DNA from: Diploptera punctata
Lineage: Eukaryota > Arthropoda > Insecta > Blattodea > Blaberidae
DNA length: 64,000 nucleotides
Direction of reading: 5' to 3'
NCBI GenBank assembly: GCA_030220185.1
Contig: JASPKZ010004201.1
Coordinates: forward strand, 1,129,001 to 1,193,000
Under the pieces are notes generated by a model. The model saw nothing but the letters and a program-made list of their open reading frames with translations. It was not told where the DNA came from and searched no databases. This document shows, piece by piece, positions 17,791 to 29,416 of the stretch. The position numbers and the translations under genes were made by a program. Position 1 is the first letter of the stretch. Each line of letters opens with the position of its first letter.

Positions 17791-20261
17791 TGTAACTTCC
17801 ACCAGATGGCAGGACACATCTGTGAAATCGGTGTGACTAACATTTGTCATTAATTTCAAAACATATTTTAAGAAATTCACTTTATTTTGTTAGGTTCCAA
17901 TAGGACAAGTTAGTATACACCAGATTAGTTGGTAGTTTTTTAATAATATGCATATAATTTATTTTGTTACGTTAGTAAAGTGATCCCACTACAGACCTCA
18001 GGAGGCCCTTGGGGTAGTAGGAGGTTAAGGTTCCCACTTTTTCTAGACAAACGGCACTTGATGTCAGCCCTGCGTGACGGCCGCCTTTACCCCCAGAACA
18101 AGTGTTTGGTACTCATTTCTGTTAGAGGCTGTCAACCCCAGAAGTTGGTGTACATTTCTTGTAAAAAGTTCGGGAATTTATTGCAAAGGTTGGTCATACC
18201 AATTTCACATTGATTATTATCCTTGCCTAGTGGGCTATTGCTGTTTGAAGTCGTACTAAAGTTTATACAGGTTTCACTAGATGGCAGCATGTCACTGTGA
18301 AATTTGAATGACCAATCTTTGCAATAAATCTCCAAATCTATTTTAAGAAATATATTAACATTTCAAATTCCCAAACGTTTTCCATATATTTCAATTGTAT
18401 ACCTTCAAAATAAATTCCCAAACGAACTACATATTATCACCATCCTTGCCAAGTGGGTTATTGCTGTTTGAAGTCATACTAAAGTTTATACAGCTTTTTC
18501 TAGATGGCAGCACATCGCTGTCAAATTTGAATGACCATCATTTCAATAAATCTCCAAATCTATTTTAAAGAAATTTCAAATTCCCAAATGTTTATTAAAA
18601 ATAGATGTACACTAACTTATCTCTTCCTAATGTAACAAAATAAATGACATGCATATTATTTACTGAAGTGGGTTACTCCATATATTTCAATTGTATACCT
18701 TTGAAATAGATTCCCGGCTGATGTTTCTATTAAGCGCAATGAGAATGTTTTCTAAGTCCCAGGTAGACACCACACACATGCGCCAACAGGTTATATTTTA
18801 AAATTATTTCCCTTACATTTTTTCTAACAATTATTTCAACATATTTTTCTATGATATTTAACTATATACGTAACATGGAGACGTGGCAGCCATACTGATT
18901 TTAACAAATATTCTATGCAACAACGGTGCAGCCATGTACTTTAGAATTTCAGAACTTACTACTAATTTTTGGACATTGCATTCTTTCACAGGTTAGATTC
19001 TAAGTTCCAGGCAGACACCACACACATGCACCAACAAACGCAGTTTACACTATGGAATCATACAATGCAGCCAACATATACATATTTAATAAACCTAAAA
19101 GCTAACCTAACTTAATTTAAGCACTCTAACCAATGAAAGAATCAACGCCCAAAAATAAATAGTAAGATCTGAACTTCTGAAGTACATCCTCTATGTTGGC
19201 TGCACTGGAACATGTGTTCTTGTACAGAATATTTTGTTAAAATCAATATGACAACCACATCTTTATGTTATATATATATAGTTAAATATTTTTTAAAAAA
19301 TAAATTGAAAAAATGTAAAATTTATTGTAAATGGTAGGAAATAATTTGAAAATAAAACAATGGAAACTTCAGCTTTTCAATTGTATAGTGTAATTGAGTC
19401 ATTGATTGTTACAACCAGCGATAACCCACCAGTGGGTTAGTAGGTTATCGCTGGGTGCAACATTGGAAGAAGAGTGAAAATCATAGACTATGTAATAGGC
19501 TATACTCTGTGGAGAAAATAATCAGCATCACAATATTGTCTTAAAAGTGTCATAATGCTAGTGTTTTACTTATTTAAATAAATACTTAAAACTTGTCATA
19601 CAATTTTTAGGCTCAAGCATAGAAACACCCTTGATTTTTCAGCTTACTGTTGTGAATTATAACTCTTCTGTATTTTGTAACATTTTTAAGTATTTATCCA
19701 AATACACATATTGTGATGGTGACTTGCTATTTTCTGCAGAGAGTATATTATATAGTTGGAACCAGTGGGTTATCGATGGTTGAGATTATTAAGGAGGGAA
19801 AAACGGGCATTTCATGGGATCCACCCTATGTTAAAGTAATTGAAATAGGGGATAATCTTTCCATTAAGCACAGCGAGAACTTTTTCTAAGTCCCAGGCAG
19901 ACACCTCGCGCATGCACCAACAAACGCGAAGCGGTTTACTCAATAGAATATTGCGATGCAGCCAACATTATACATGCTATTTAACGAACCTAAAAGCTAA
20001 CCTAATGCAATTTAAGTGCTCTAACCTCTGAAAGACCAACCTAAAAGCTAACCTAACACAATTTAAACACTCTAACCTGTGAAAGACTGCAATGCCCAAA
20101 AATAAATAGTAAGTTCTCAATTTCTGAAGTACATACCCTATGTTGGCTGCACTGTTGTATAGAATATTATTAAAAATCAATATGGCTGCCACGTCTTCAT
20201 GTTATGTATACAGTTATTTATTATAGAAAAATATGTTCAAATAATCGTTAGAAAATTTTTT
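17791..20261. repeat. nested MITE cluster in SPT16 intron 2
   Basis: Several short families repeat here. One centres on CTAAGTCCCAGGCAGACACC with CACATGCACCAAC (18755, 19003, 19886; inverted at 21640). Another carries AAGTCNTACTAAAGTTTATACAG and CTAGATGGCAGCA twice as direct copies (18245-18350, 18465-18570). A third has GTGCGCATGCGC with TTCTATAGAAC. None has coding capacity; they look like non-autonomous DNA transposons inserted into each other. A fragment of the SINE at 15925 lies in reverse at 17975-18165. Confidence 0.6.
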
Positions 20262-21556
20262 TTGGATAGAATCGCAGTGCGCATGCGCTAGTGCTCCATG
20301 TAATCCCAGAAAGATAAATGCAACCTCCAGCAGTTGGCGGTATATGTATGTGAAATCAGTATGACCAACATTGACACAAAATTCCCAGAACTTGTCTAAA
20401 AATGTATAATTAACACGAAATGAACTAGTGGAAATATTATTTTACGTGGTAACCGTCCGACATTTTGAATTTTTCATAGAATAACAGATATGAAGAGGTA
20501 ATTTATTTTACGTATCAAATCACATTTAAAAAGCAAGGAACCTAAAAGCTAACCAAACCTAAATCATTTTACTGTAACACAAATCAATTACTCTAACATA
20601 GGTGAAATCCAGGGAACATGGAAATGATGTTGGCTAACCAAACCTAAATCATTTTACTGTAACACAAATCAATTACTCTAACATAGGTGAAATCCAGGGA
20701 ACATGGAAATGATGTTGGCAACATCTGGAGTATTTTGGGTTGTTGATGGTGGCAACGTTGGAACAACATAGGAAGAGGAGGGAAAATAGCAGAAAGTAGC
20801 AAGGAAGAATGTAGGACGATCATGTTTTACGTAAATATATAAATATAAAAAAAAGGTTGTTGCAACATTTGAAGATGTTTAAAAGTGTTGCAAAATGTTT
20901 TAAACGTGTTTAAAAGTGTTTAGTGCATCAGTGGCATAAGAAATTAAATTGAAAATTTTTTGCGACGTAAACCATACAACAGCCATTTTGGCTGTTGTAT
21001 ACTTCAGGTCGCAAAAATTTTTCAATTTAATATCTTATTCCACTGATGCACTAAACACTTTTAAAACATTTTGTAACACTTTTAAACATCTTCCAATGTT
21101 GCAACGATCTTTTTTTTATATTTATATATTTACGTAAAACATGGTCGTGCTACATTGCTTACTGCTATTTTCCCTCCTCTTCCTATGTAGTTCCAGCGTT
21201 GCCACCATCAACAACCCAAAATACTCCAGATGTTGCCAACCATTTCCACGTTCCCTGGATTTCACCTACGTTAGAGTAATTGATTTGTGTTACAGTAATT
21301 GGTTTAGGTTTGGTTAGCTTTTAGGTTCCTTGCTTTTTAAATGTGATTTGATACGTAAAATAAATTACCTCTTCATATTTCCACTAGTTCATTTCATGTT
21401 AATTATACATTTTTAGACAAGTTCTGGGAATTTTGTGTCAATGTTGGTCATACTGATTTCTCATACATATACCGCCAACTGCTGGAGGTTGCATTTATCT
21501 ACCTGGGATAATTGGAGCATTAGCGCATGTGCACTGCGATTCTATAGAACTTAGAA
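20262..21556. repeat. 1.3-kb fold-back element
   Basis: Arms 20262-20984 and 20990-21556 are reverse complements, joined by the small hairpin TACAACAGCC-ATTTT-GGCTGTTGTA. The outer ends hold CAGTGCGCATGCGC and its complement near TTCTATAGAAC. The left arm contains an 85-bp direct duplication (20548-20632, 20633-20717) absent from the right arm. A single-arm relative at 44490-44927 plus 49622-49740 hosts the Jockey-type insertion. Confidence 0.75.
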
Positions 21557-22820
21557 AAATTTTTGTGCGACCCGAAGTGTAGCATATCCGCCAAAATTTT
21601 TAATTTGTTGTAAATGGTGGGAAATAATTTGAAAATAAAACCCTGTTGGTGCATGCGTGTGGTGTCTGCCTCGAACTTAGAAAAAATTTGCACTGCGCTT
21701 AATGAAAACATGAGCCAAAAAGGTTATGTCGTAAAATATTTAAAACAGTATGAAATGTTAGTAAAGACAGAAGAAGTACATGGAACCAAGTGAAAATTAT
21801 TCGGAAAAAGTCGGTTATATGTCTCAGACGAATTTTTCTAAGTTCCACAGAATCGCAGTACGCATGCGCGAGTTATGGGAATTGCTGTAATGGTTAATAT
21901 AGCCTCCGGTAGATGGCTCTGCAGTCGGCATTACCAACTTTGGGAATAAATTTCCAAATGAAAAAAAAAAAAAAATGGATGTTAACTAACTTGCCGTTTT
22001 CTAACTAAAGAAAACAATTTACATGCATATTATTTCTTCCCAAATGCTTAAAAAATGGACGTAAACCAACTTCCCATTTCCTAACGTAACAAAACAATTT
22101 ACATGCATACTATTTAATGAACTATAAACTAATTTTACGTACACTAACACTAAATATGGTTTGAAATTATTTTCAAATGGTGGCAACATTGGAACAACAT
22201 GGGAAAGTAGCAAGCAAGTAATTTATCCACGATCATGTTTTACTTAAATATATAAATATAAAATATTGTAAAGAAAGCTTGAAGATCATTGGAAAATGTT
22301 TAAAACAGTACAAAACGTGTTTACAAGTGTTTAGTGCATCAGTAGCATAAGAGTGTAAGTTTAGAATTGAGACAGATAAAACCTACCACATCCAATTATT
22401 CTATAGTTTAGCCCACGCTTAATTTATTAAATAATATGCATATAATACATTTTGTTAGGTTAGGAAGAGGAAAGTTGACGTCCATTTATTACAAACATTT
22501 GGGAAATTTATTGCCAAAGTTGGGTAACACCGATTTCACTGCCATCTTGCGGAAGCTACCTTAAGCATTCAAGCATGCACACTGCGATTCTATAGAACTT
22601 TTGAAAAATTCGCGAGGGACAAATACTAGATTTTTTTTCCAACATAAAAATTCGCGAGACATATATTAGATATTTTACATTAAAATAATAGGACGTGTTA
22701 GTGAAAACGGAAATAGTTAAGAGTATCAAATGAATGTATAATACACCATAGTGAGGCATAAACTACAGTTCAGTCATATTAACGTTTTAATTCATACAAT
22801 AAAGCACTGTGACAGCTTAC
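21557..22820. repeat. MITE cluster upstream of SPT16 exon 2
   Basis: Repeats of the same families as 17.8-20.3 kb: TGGATGTTAACTAACTTGCC and TGGACGTAAACCAACTTCCC as imperfect direct copies (21976, 22053), and CGCATGCGCGAG and TTCTATAGAACTT motifs. No gene. Confidence 0.5.
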
Positions 22821-22934
22821 CTGCAGAGATATGGATTTACTGTACACAACATCTTCATTAACACCCACTGCAGATACCAAGCAATCCATTTTCGGGAATC
22901 CAAACCCATTTTCTTCCTTTCCTTCTGCCGACTG
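22821..22934 (-). CDS. SUPT16H: SPT16 (FACT complex), exon 2
   Basis: This exon encodes 38 codons ending MDCLVSAVGVNEDVVYSKS then ISLQ, matching human SPT16 VDAIVVSVGVDEEIVYAKS then TALQ. Acceptor TTCATTAATAG, donor GTAAGC, phase 0. The first dozen residues (QSAEGKEENGFG) are a linker that differs from vertebrates. Confidence 0.94.
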
Positions 22935-23037
22935 CTATTAATGAAACAAAAACATTCGGTAAATATCTACCCTAGCCTTTTTAAAACAATGCTTTCATCG
23001 TTCTAAAAACTGCAAAAGAACATTTTATAATACAAAC

Positions 23038-23106
23038 CTTCCAAGATGAATATAGTTTCTTTATCCGTGATGTAAATGTGTCTATATTTAATGTAATATT
23101 AGACAT
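23038..23106 (-). CDS. SUPT16H: SPT16 (FACT complex), exon 1 with start codon
   Basis: The start codon is at 23106-23104 and the exon gives MSNITLNIDTFTSRIKKLYS plus SWK; human SPT16 begins with a similar stretch ending RVKRLYSNWR. Donor GTTTGT is weaker than the other donors; the following intron is only 103 bp. The start fits because the N-terminus lines up with the family and the next in-frame ATG lies far inside the fold. Exons 1-5 join to 217 codons covering the N-lobe (a peptidase-like fold that binds histones but lacks peptidase activity). Transcription runs right to left; the 5' flank to about 23240 is locally richer in CpG, suggesting a housekeeping-type promoter. Confidence 0.92.
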
Positions 23107-23890
23107 TTTCTTATTAATTCATATAAATAATCCACAAAGTCGTCACTAATCTCATAACAACATTAAAATGGCGCGAGCAATGAACGATCTCGCAATCCGA
23201 TCCGTATATAAAGCAAATTTTAGCATTCGGGTACTCTCGGGTCTTTATCTATCCCGAAGTAGTCACGAAATATGACGAATACAGAATGTTAAACATTCAT
23301 AATGGAAAAGACTTCAAATTATATTCCTCATACAATCGTATAAAATCTATAATCCCACATGAGCCATACATAAAGCATAATCAAATGTAATAATTTGTAT
23401 TTTATGAAAATACATTGTTTTCAATTGAATAATTACTACTAAGAAATTATTGGAAATGAAATGTAGATTGGCAGTACACAGAGAAGTCACGGTCATCTTG
23501 ATCCTTATTAAATTAGCTGATTGATTGAGCGCGAAAATGGAGTTCCTAATTTATAAAGAAACAAGGATTATTATTATCTCTTTGGTAAAGAGATATCACT
23601 GAAAAACTGCGCCAAAATCTGAATTTTCAATATTTTTGTAATTTCTAATATACATATAAAAGTCGGATATACATAAATAAAATAAATCATGGCGGAATTT
23701 AATATTAATCATGGTTTTGAATTACTTTACAAGACATTAAGGGCTACCAGACATAAGCTTCTTTTAAATTAAATTTAAATCCCTTTCTTTTGGATTATTT
23801 AAATTATTAGTCTTTGAGCGGATTAGTTTATGGTTTCTGATATTTTGCTTCTCTAATAATTTTGGCTTATTTAATTTTAACTTAATTTCT
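23107..23890. promoter_or_regulatory. SPT16 5' UTR and likely promoter region
   Basis: The first 150 bp upstream of the start codon (minus strand) contain several CG dinucleotides (GGCGCGAGC, TCTCGCAATCCGATCCG), unusual for this AT-rich window. I see no convincing TATA box at a proper distance and no transcription start signal I would defend. The rest of the interval is featureless. Confidence 0.4.
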
Positions 23891-25445
23891 ACAAATATCA
23901 TCATCATAGTACATTCACAAATTTAGGTCATTTGTTGACCTGTTTCGGCCTCAAGAGAAACAGCATCCAGTAGTCTTTTGAGTGCACGCCCTGGTCTTCT
24001 TCTTCTTCCTGCAGGTTGATATCTTAACATTTGTTTGGGTATCCTGTGATCTTCCATTCGATGAACATGTTGCATCTATCTTGACTTATAATCAGAAATT
24101 TTGTTTTCTAAAGGTTCCATGTGTAATTCTTCTAAGATGTCTTCATTTGTTTTGTGATCTAGTAGTGTGTATCCTACAATCCTCCGAAGGTATCTCATTT
24201 CAGCAGATCTAAGTCTCTGTATATCCTTCTGTTTCAACGTCCATACTTCGCTACCATACAAAAGAGTTGGAAGAGCCAGTGTTTTAAACACTTTTAGTCT
24301 TGAATGTTTTTGGACTAACTGTGGCTTGAAGATAGAATTTATTAACCCTAAAATTATTAAAAATTTAAATATTTTTGCATTTACATCCTTTTGTTCTTCA
24401 TATGAGATATTGCATCCTAGATATGTAAAATTATTCACCTGCTCCAAAATTTTATTGTCAAGTACAATTTTACTTCTGACAGGATCTACACCTTGAAATG
24501 CCATAATTTTTGTTTTCTCTGTAGATATCTTCAATCCATATTCTTCTGTAATTTTAAGTTCATGCAGACCTTTCTGCAGATTATCTTCTGAATTTGCAAT
24601 TATTATTTGGTCATCTGCAAACAATAGGGTGTTTAATTTTGTATTTTCTGATATTCTTAATCCAAATGTATATTTCTTGTTCCAGCAGCACATTACTTCA
24701 TTGATATAAATCGCAAAGAGTGTTGGAGATAGGGGGCAGCCTTGTCTCACACCACAATTTGTAATTCCTTCTTCAGAAAATCTGTTATTTAATTTAATCT
24801 TTGTGGTGTTGCCTTTGTAAATATTTTATATGTTCTGCAGAAGTAAATTTGGTATATTTCTGTCTTCCAGTCCACCGCTGTGGTCTCGGGGTAGCATGCT
24901 GCCTTGTCACGCAGTGGGCCTGGGTTCGATCCCTGGTCAGGACAGTTCTTCTGGGTGAGGTTTTTATCGGGGTTTTTCCTCACCTGTAAGACAAATGTCA
25001 GGAAAACTTTAAGGCCCAAACGGTCCCCGAAATCATATGGCATCACAATCATCATCATTCATATTCATCTTAGGTTAAGCTTAGAATTAGGAACTCTCCT
25101 GGCACACCATTATCATCATCATCACCCATCATATCATTGGGGCAACATAACCCCGACTTCCAGGTGCCCTAACCTCAGAAGTGGGTTACAAGTATGCCAT
25201 GCCAGGAGAGAAACCAGGAATGTCGAAGGACAAACCTGGGGCATTTGAAAAAAAGAAAATATATATATATATATTGAAGAGTTTTGATATCTTGACTGTG
25301 TCAAATACTTTTTTCAAAATCTATGAAAGCAAAATGTGTTTCTAAGTTGAATTCCCTTCTTTTTTCAAGCAATAGTTTAACAGAAAATGCTGAATCAATA
25401 CAAGATCGTTCATTCCTAAATCCATTTTGACATTCCATAAGGAAC
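23890..25445 (-). pseudogene. LINE RT relic, interrupted by a SINE
   Basis: Minus-strand fragments in order: FGFRNERSCIDSAFSVK-like text and HFAFIDFEKVFDTV (25270-25440), then after the SINE RQGCPLSPTLFAIYINEV, LLFADDQIIIANS (RT active site), LYGSEVWTLKQKD and IVGYTLLDHKTNEDILEELH, and a tail PGRALKRLLDAVSLEAETGQ near 23950. The piece from 24750 to 24076 is open for 224 codons, so decay is recent, but the N-terminal endonuclease is missing and the SINE splits the RT. Confidence 0.85.
24868..25258 (+). mobile_element. tRNA-derived SINE inserted in LINE
   Basis: Head CACCGCTGTGGTCTCGGGG with GGTTCGATCC as B box (24930), then GGGTGAGGTTTTTATCGGGG and a body ending in an A-rich/AT tract (25245-25275). 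Other copies lie at 52469-52745 and 54720-54965, both reversed. The insertion cuts the LINE RT reading between DIKTLQ-like and IYKGNTT-like parts. Confidence 0.75.
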
Positions 25446-26279
25446 TTTTACAAATATTTATTTGTAATTATTCATTTTATGTTATGTTAATTGCTCCTGT
25501 ATATAATATTTTCATTGACTGAGTGAAAGAGAAGGCCTTATGGCCTTAACTGTGACAGTTTAAATAATTATTATTTACTTACAGTAAAATGCACAAATGA
25601 AGGCAGTCATATTTATGAGACTTCTGTGCATCTATGTCATAATGCCTTGAGAATGTCAATCGCCTGCATTCAATTATTGTACATTAAACCAGGTATAATG
25701 CACTGACTAGAGGAAAATTGAAGCAGCAATATGACATTGTAATATGCAAGACCCACCTTCATTCGTGTCAATAGCTATAGTAGGCAAGAAAATAAAAAAT
25801 ATTGATGGTGGGCAATGAAAATTCGCAACTCTGTTTTGGTAAATTTTACAGGAGAAACAAATAACTGTTTTAATAATTATGAAAATTGATACAGCAATAG
25901 TTCCATATTTTACTACAGAATGCAAGTCAAGTTATTAATAAATTTGAAGTCCGTGTTCTCAACAGGTTATGCATCACATATTTCTGTGCTGGCTTATGTG
26001 GTTTTCAAAGACTGATGGAGTTACGAGAGTTTCATTGCCTACTGTCGATATCAATTATTCAGTAAATTTATTTTTTAATCTAGGAATACAGTAATTATTT
26101 TGTAAAAGGGACTAATTATCTCATCTTTTAAAATTGTCAATTATATCAAGAGATGTAAGTGTTCTATATAAAGAGGCTCTTGACATATAAAAAATGTATC
26201 ATTATGTACTGTATTTCCTTTTCAAATTAATCAGGCTTCTATTGATTTTATTGAAATAAGTATACTACTATATACGCCA
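25446..26279. other. intergenic, no feature seen
   Basis: AT-rich DNA between the SPT16 promoter side and PLE relics. No exon or repeat recognised. Confidence 0.45.
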
Positions 26280-26299
26280 AGCTAGTATAATTAATAGTA

Positions 26300-26400
26300 A
26301 AGAGAAAAAATTAATGCTTGAAGTGGGTATCAACCCTGGACTTTCAGCTCTATGTGCTGATGCACTTATCAATTGAGTTATCCGGACATTCCATCCCATT
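26300..26400 (-). mobile_element. degraded tRNA-like SINE head
   Basis: On the minus strand, GTCCGGATAACTCAATTGAT and GGGTTGATACCC are spaced like A and B boxes. A second trace (GGAATTGAACCC) is at 26610. Confidence 0.4.
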
Positions 26401-26639
26401 CAAGCCGAAATTTATCTCTAACTTCTCCATTAATCCTTTATTTTCCCAGATCAGTGAACCATTCTTTTACAGAGCAACTGGATTGTTTCTACATCAAGAA
26501 GACACTAATGGGTTTTAAATATAACTAAAAAACTCTACTATGATCAAAATAAGTAAAATATTATACACAGTCAAGTTAGTAAAATTAATAATAAAGAGGA
26601 AAATTAATGATTCAAGTAGGAATTGAACCCAAAATCTTC

Positions 26640-27290
26640 CTATTCTATGACCTTCCAACAAACTATGTGCTGCAATAGCTGATTTTTCAATTTCACCATT
26701 TTTAATATTTCTAAAGTGTTCCTTTGTGCGAGTGTCCAAATTTCTTTTTGTTTTTCCTATGTATACTTTATTGCAATCTCGACAATCAATTTGATAAATT
26801 CCAGATTTTTTACTATCTGGGGTATTCATTTTCTTTAGAAATATTAAAAATGGTGAAATTGAAAAATCAGCTATTGCAGCACATAGTTTGTTGGAAGGTC
26901 ATAGAATTGAAAAAGAAGCTAAACTTCTAAAACATTTGGAAAAACCTTTGGATTTGACAGTTTGGGAGAAAATATTTATACAGAAGAACAAATTTAAATC
27001 TATGAATTTCGACATTCCGGATGAACGTGACCTCATCTCGAAGTTCATCGAATTAACACCAGATGGCAACGATATCTCGAAGTTCGTCAAATCAACACCA
27101 GATGGCAACGTTATAGAGGGAGATTCCAACGAATATCCGGTAGTCATAATGGCGGTTGAAAATGAATGACAAGATCATTTGAAAACTATAGTTACCGTGT
27201 TTGAAAAACATGAAATATGAGGTAAGATGTTAAAATGACTCATTAATTTATTAATTAAGAACCTCATAATGTGTTTCCCAATTTTAACTT
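26640..27290. pseudogene. Penelope-like relic pair, family I, head to head
   Basis: The minus strand of 26829-26640 encodes NTPDSKKSGIYQIDCRDC and NKVYIGKTKRNLDTRTKEH, a GIY-YIG endonuclease (GIY and YIG motifs both visible). At about 26835 the orientation flips, and the plus strand encodes the downstream part (EKSAIAAHSLLEGH to a stop at 27169), then a hammerhead-like motif and ATATGAGGTAAG, ending AACCTCATAATGTGTTTCCC. Compared with 10190-10260 it has a 33-bp in-frame duplication (TPDGND...TPDGNV). Each half is truncated, so no complete nuclease survives. Confidence 0.83.
27152..27198 (+). ncRNA. hammerhead ribozyme candidate, family I (U3/A8 core)
   Basis: Identical to 10274: stem I GCGG/CCGT, core TTGAAAA, stem II GAATGA/TCATTT, GAAA, helix III AACTATAGTT, A. 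It overlaps the stop codon of the PLE coding piece. Confidence 0.68.
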
Positions 27291-27714
27291 TGAATCATAA
27301 ATAAGTCTACAGATGCAGAGATGTTACGTGAGAACCGTAATCAATTTAATTAATTAAATATTATATTAAGGGTTCACCATAAACGAATTGCAAAAAATTT
27401 AAATTATTCAAGATATTTCCATTTAAATGCGTTATTGGAATGCTGGCACTGAACTGCTGGATTTAAATACCCGTGAATCTCCTCCCGCAACAGGGTATTC
27501 CGAGCCATTTAACTCCACCCGCTCTGAAGAGTTAACCATTCATCTTGTGGGTATCTGGTATCCATGGTTTCCAAGTTTTCTGTAGTCAAGTCCAATTATG
27601 ATCAGCAGTGTACAATGAAGTTCGCACTATGGAGAAGTGAGTTTTGAAAACCCCAAGTGTGAGTGAAAATTTACATGTAATTCACAAAGTTGAAAAGGGT
27701 TCATAAGAATATTT
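27291..27714. other. unrecognised, possible retroelement 5' region
   Basis: 27440-27580 is GC-richer (CTCCTCCCGCAACAGGG, CTCCACCCGCTCTGAAGAG) than its surroundings, which suggests a repeat of outside origin. I could not identify it. Confidence 0.3.
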
Positions 27715-28030
27715 TCTTCTTCTTTTTCTTCTCCCTTTCAAGTATTAGGCTAAGGCCTGTTACGATCCTATAGAAAATTTTCCCTCCAGTGTTTTGATCC
27801 TTCCGGGAAATTCTCGTATAAGACTTGAAAGCATAATAATAGTCCCTTCAATTGGTTGCTGTCCAAAGGAAGGCAGCAAGACCAGTGATGGGGCTGCCAT
27901 CTTATAGCCTCTGGTCAGGCTTTTCTGGAGAAGAAAAGAAAATAAAGGAAAGAAGAAATGGAAGAAAGGAAAGAGTCCCTAGCCCTCGGATGCCCTAATA
28001 GCGTCGGGGTCGAAAAAACAAGAGTTAACC
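27715..28030. pseudogene. LINE tail relic and SINE-like fragment
   Basis: 27715-27800 repeats the CTTTCAAGTATTAGGC...CCTGTTACGATCCTATAG tail of the minus-strand LINE seen at 12940 and 54065. It is followed by a GC-richer segment (GGTTGCTGTCCAAAGG, CCCTCGGATGCCC) with no clear family. Confidence 0.5.
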
Positions 28031-28334
28031 AAGAGAGGTTAGATAGTAAAGTTAAAAGAGTCTGGTATAAGTAAGTGGAAGAAAGGAAGAAATACCAGAT
28101 CGGTTAAAGATAAAAGTAAGGAGCAAAACACAAAAAGCCATAAACTGCTTGAAAACTTTGTAGAAAACAGCATGCTGTATTACAGAAAACAAAATAGAAT
28201 GACTGACTTCTTTATAAACATATGGTTTTGTAAGTAAAATAAAAATCTGCATGTAAGCATTAAAGCACAGTAGTTTACTAAAATTAAATTGAAAAATCAC
28301 ATTTTTTAATTACAGTATGTACAGTATCTATGGT

Positions 28335-28365
28335 GTGCTTTATTTTTATTTATTTATTTTTATAT
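28335..28365 (-). terminator. candidate poly(A) signals for CUSTOS-like gene
   Basis: The minus strand reads AATAAATAAATAAAAATAAAG about 360-380 bp downstream of the stop codon. Several overlapping AATAAA hexamers could serve as the 3'-end signal. AT-rich DNA makes chance matches likely. Confidence 0.35.
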
Positions 28366-28720
28366 TTTTTATATCTTGAATTTTCAATAATTCAAAGCAT
28401 TATGTCTGTCCGAAAACTTTGAGATATAGAAGTTCAACTTTATATTGGTGTTAGGTACAAATTGATGACAAATAAAATGTTCATTTTAAGTAGCCATCTT
28501 GAAAATATTGTACTCAATTATAAAAAATTACTAATCCAGGATATGAAAAGCATGTACTGGCAAAATTCACAGGAGTAGGATCTCATTTCCTGATATCAAA
28601 AAGGAGGAAGAGTTAACATGAAATCCACAAAACAAACAAAAATAATCCAAATGACACTTTAACATTTTTTTTTTTCATACATTTTTTAATCAACAATTTG
28701 TTCTGCTACATTTTCATTTG

Positions 28721-29210
28721 CTAATTTTTCCAATTTCTTTTTCTTTTTTTGTTTCTTTCTTTTTTTTCCTTCATCTTTTCTTTTTTATCACTAGATATTG
28801 CACTTTCTGATAAAGCATTGTTTATGTCTATGTGGAATGTAACATTTCTCACACCTTTACTATTTGTTTTTATTTTCTTTTTAATTCCTGTATGTTCAAT
28901 TATTTCACCCTCTTTATTAACTCTCATATATTCTCCTCTTGCAGATTTTTCCCAGCCCGAGACAGCTTCTCCTGATGTGATCCAATCTGATGTTACAGAA
29001 ACAGATTTATACTTTTCCGCATCATCCAAATTTTCTTCTATATCTCGAACATGTCTCTTTTTCTTCTTTTTTCTAGGCAGTGGTAATGTGTCAGTAGAGA
29101 GATAATTTGCTGAACTTACAAACAGTCGAACACCTCCTACAATCTCATCTTCTGTAACGTGACTTAATTTGCTGCTTATTGATAAGTCCTCACAGTTTTC
29201 TTCTAACTGT
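28721..29210 (-). CDS. CUSTOS: CUSTOS-like protein, exon 3 (C-terminus)
   Basis: 490-nt terminal exon with stop TAG at 28723-28721. It opens KQLEENCEDLSIS (the lysine codon is split with exon 2), then DEIVGGVRLFVSS, where human CUSTOS has GFRLFFTS. A basic patch PRKKKKKRH follows, then DIEENLDDAEKYKSVSVTSD and a lysine/glutamate-rich tail rich in KK and RKRKR, probably nuclear localisation signals. Acceptor TTTATTTCAG. Exons 1-3 add up to 249 codons plus stop, close to the 262 aa of human CUSTOS. The protein is nuclear; in frogs it was linked to beta-catenin/Wnt control, and its insect role is unknown to me. Confidence 0.85.
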
Positions 29211-29314
29211 CTGAAATAAATTTCATAAATTAGTAAATTACATTAGGAAGTCATAATATGAGGTTCTTCTTAATAAATTAGTCATCTTACCTCATAATTA
29301 TCGTGTTGTTCTAT

Positions 29315-29356
29315 TTGAACTAGTTTTGGTATATCATATGTACCATCATCAGCTTT
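29315..29356 (-). ncRNA. hammerhead-like motif, family F, left arm
   Basis: Minus strand: core CTGATGA, T, stem II GGTA...TACC, AAAA in place of GAAA, palindrome ACTAGT. G12 is lost and stem I is weak, so it is probably inactive. Confidence 0.5.
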
Positions 29357-29374
29357 TCCAGACTCACCATCTTT

Positions 29375-29416
29375 TGAGCTGACGATGGTACACATGATAT
29401 ACCAAAACTAATTCTA
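29375..29416 (+). ncRNA. hammerhead-like motif, family F, right arm
   Basis: Core CTGACGA at 29379 (N7 = C against T in the other arm), T, stem II GGTA...TACC, AAAA, ACTAAT. Same G12 loss as its partner. Confidence 0.48.

Noticed and set aside
22809..23006. Plus-strand open frame over the SPT16 start region
   Set aside because: It is antisense to exon 2, whose minus-strand frame matches SPT16 and has proper splice sites.
28749..29105. Plus-strand frame rich in F and S as a membrane protein
   Set aside because: It is the antisense of the lysine-rich CUSTOS-like exon 3; AAA/AAG codons read backward give F and L.
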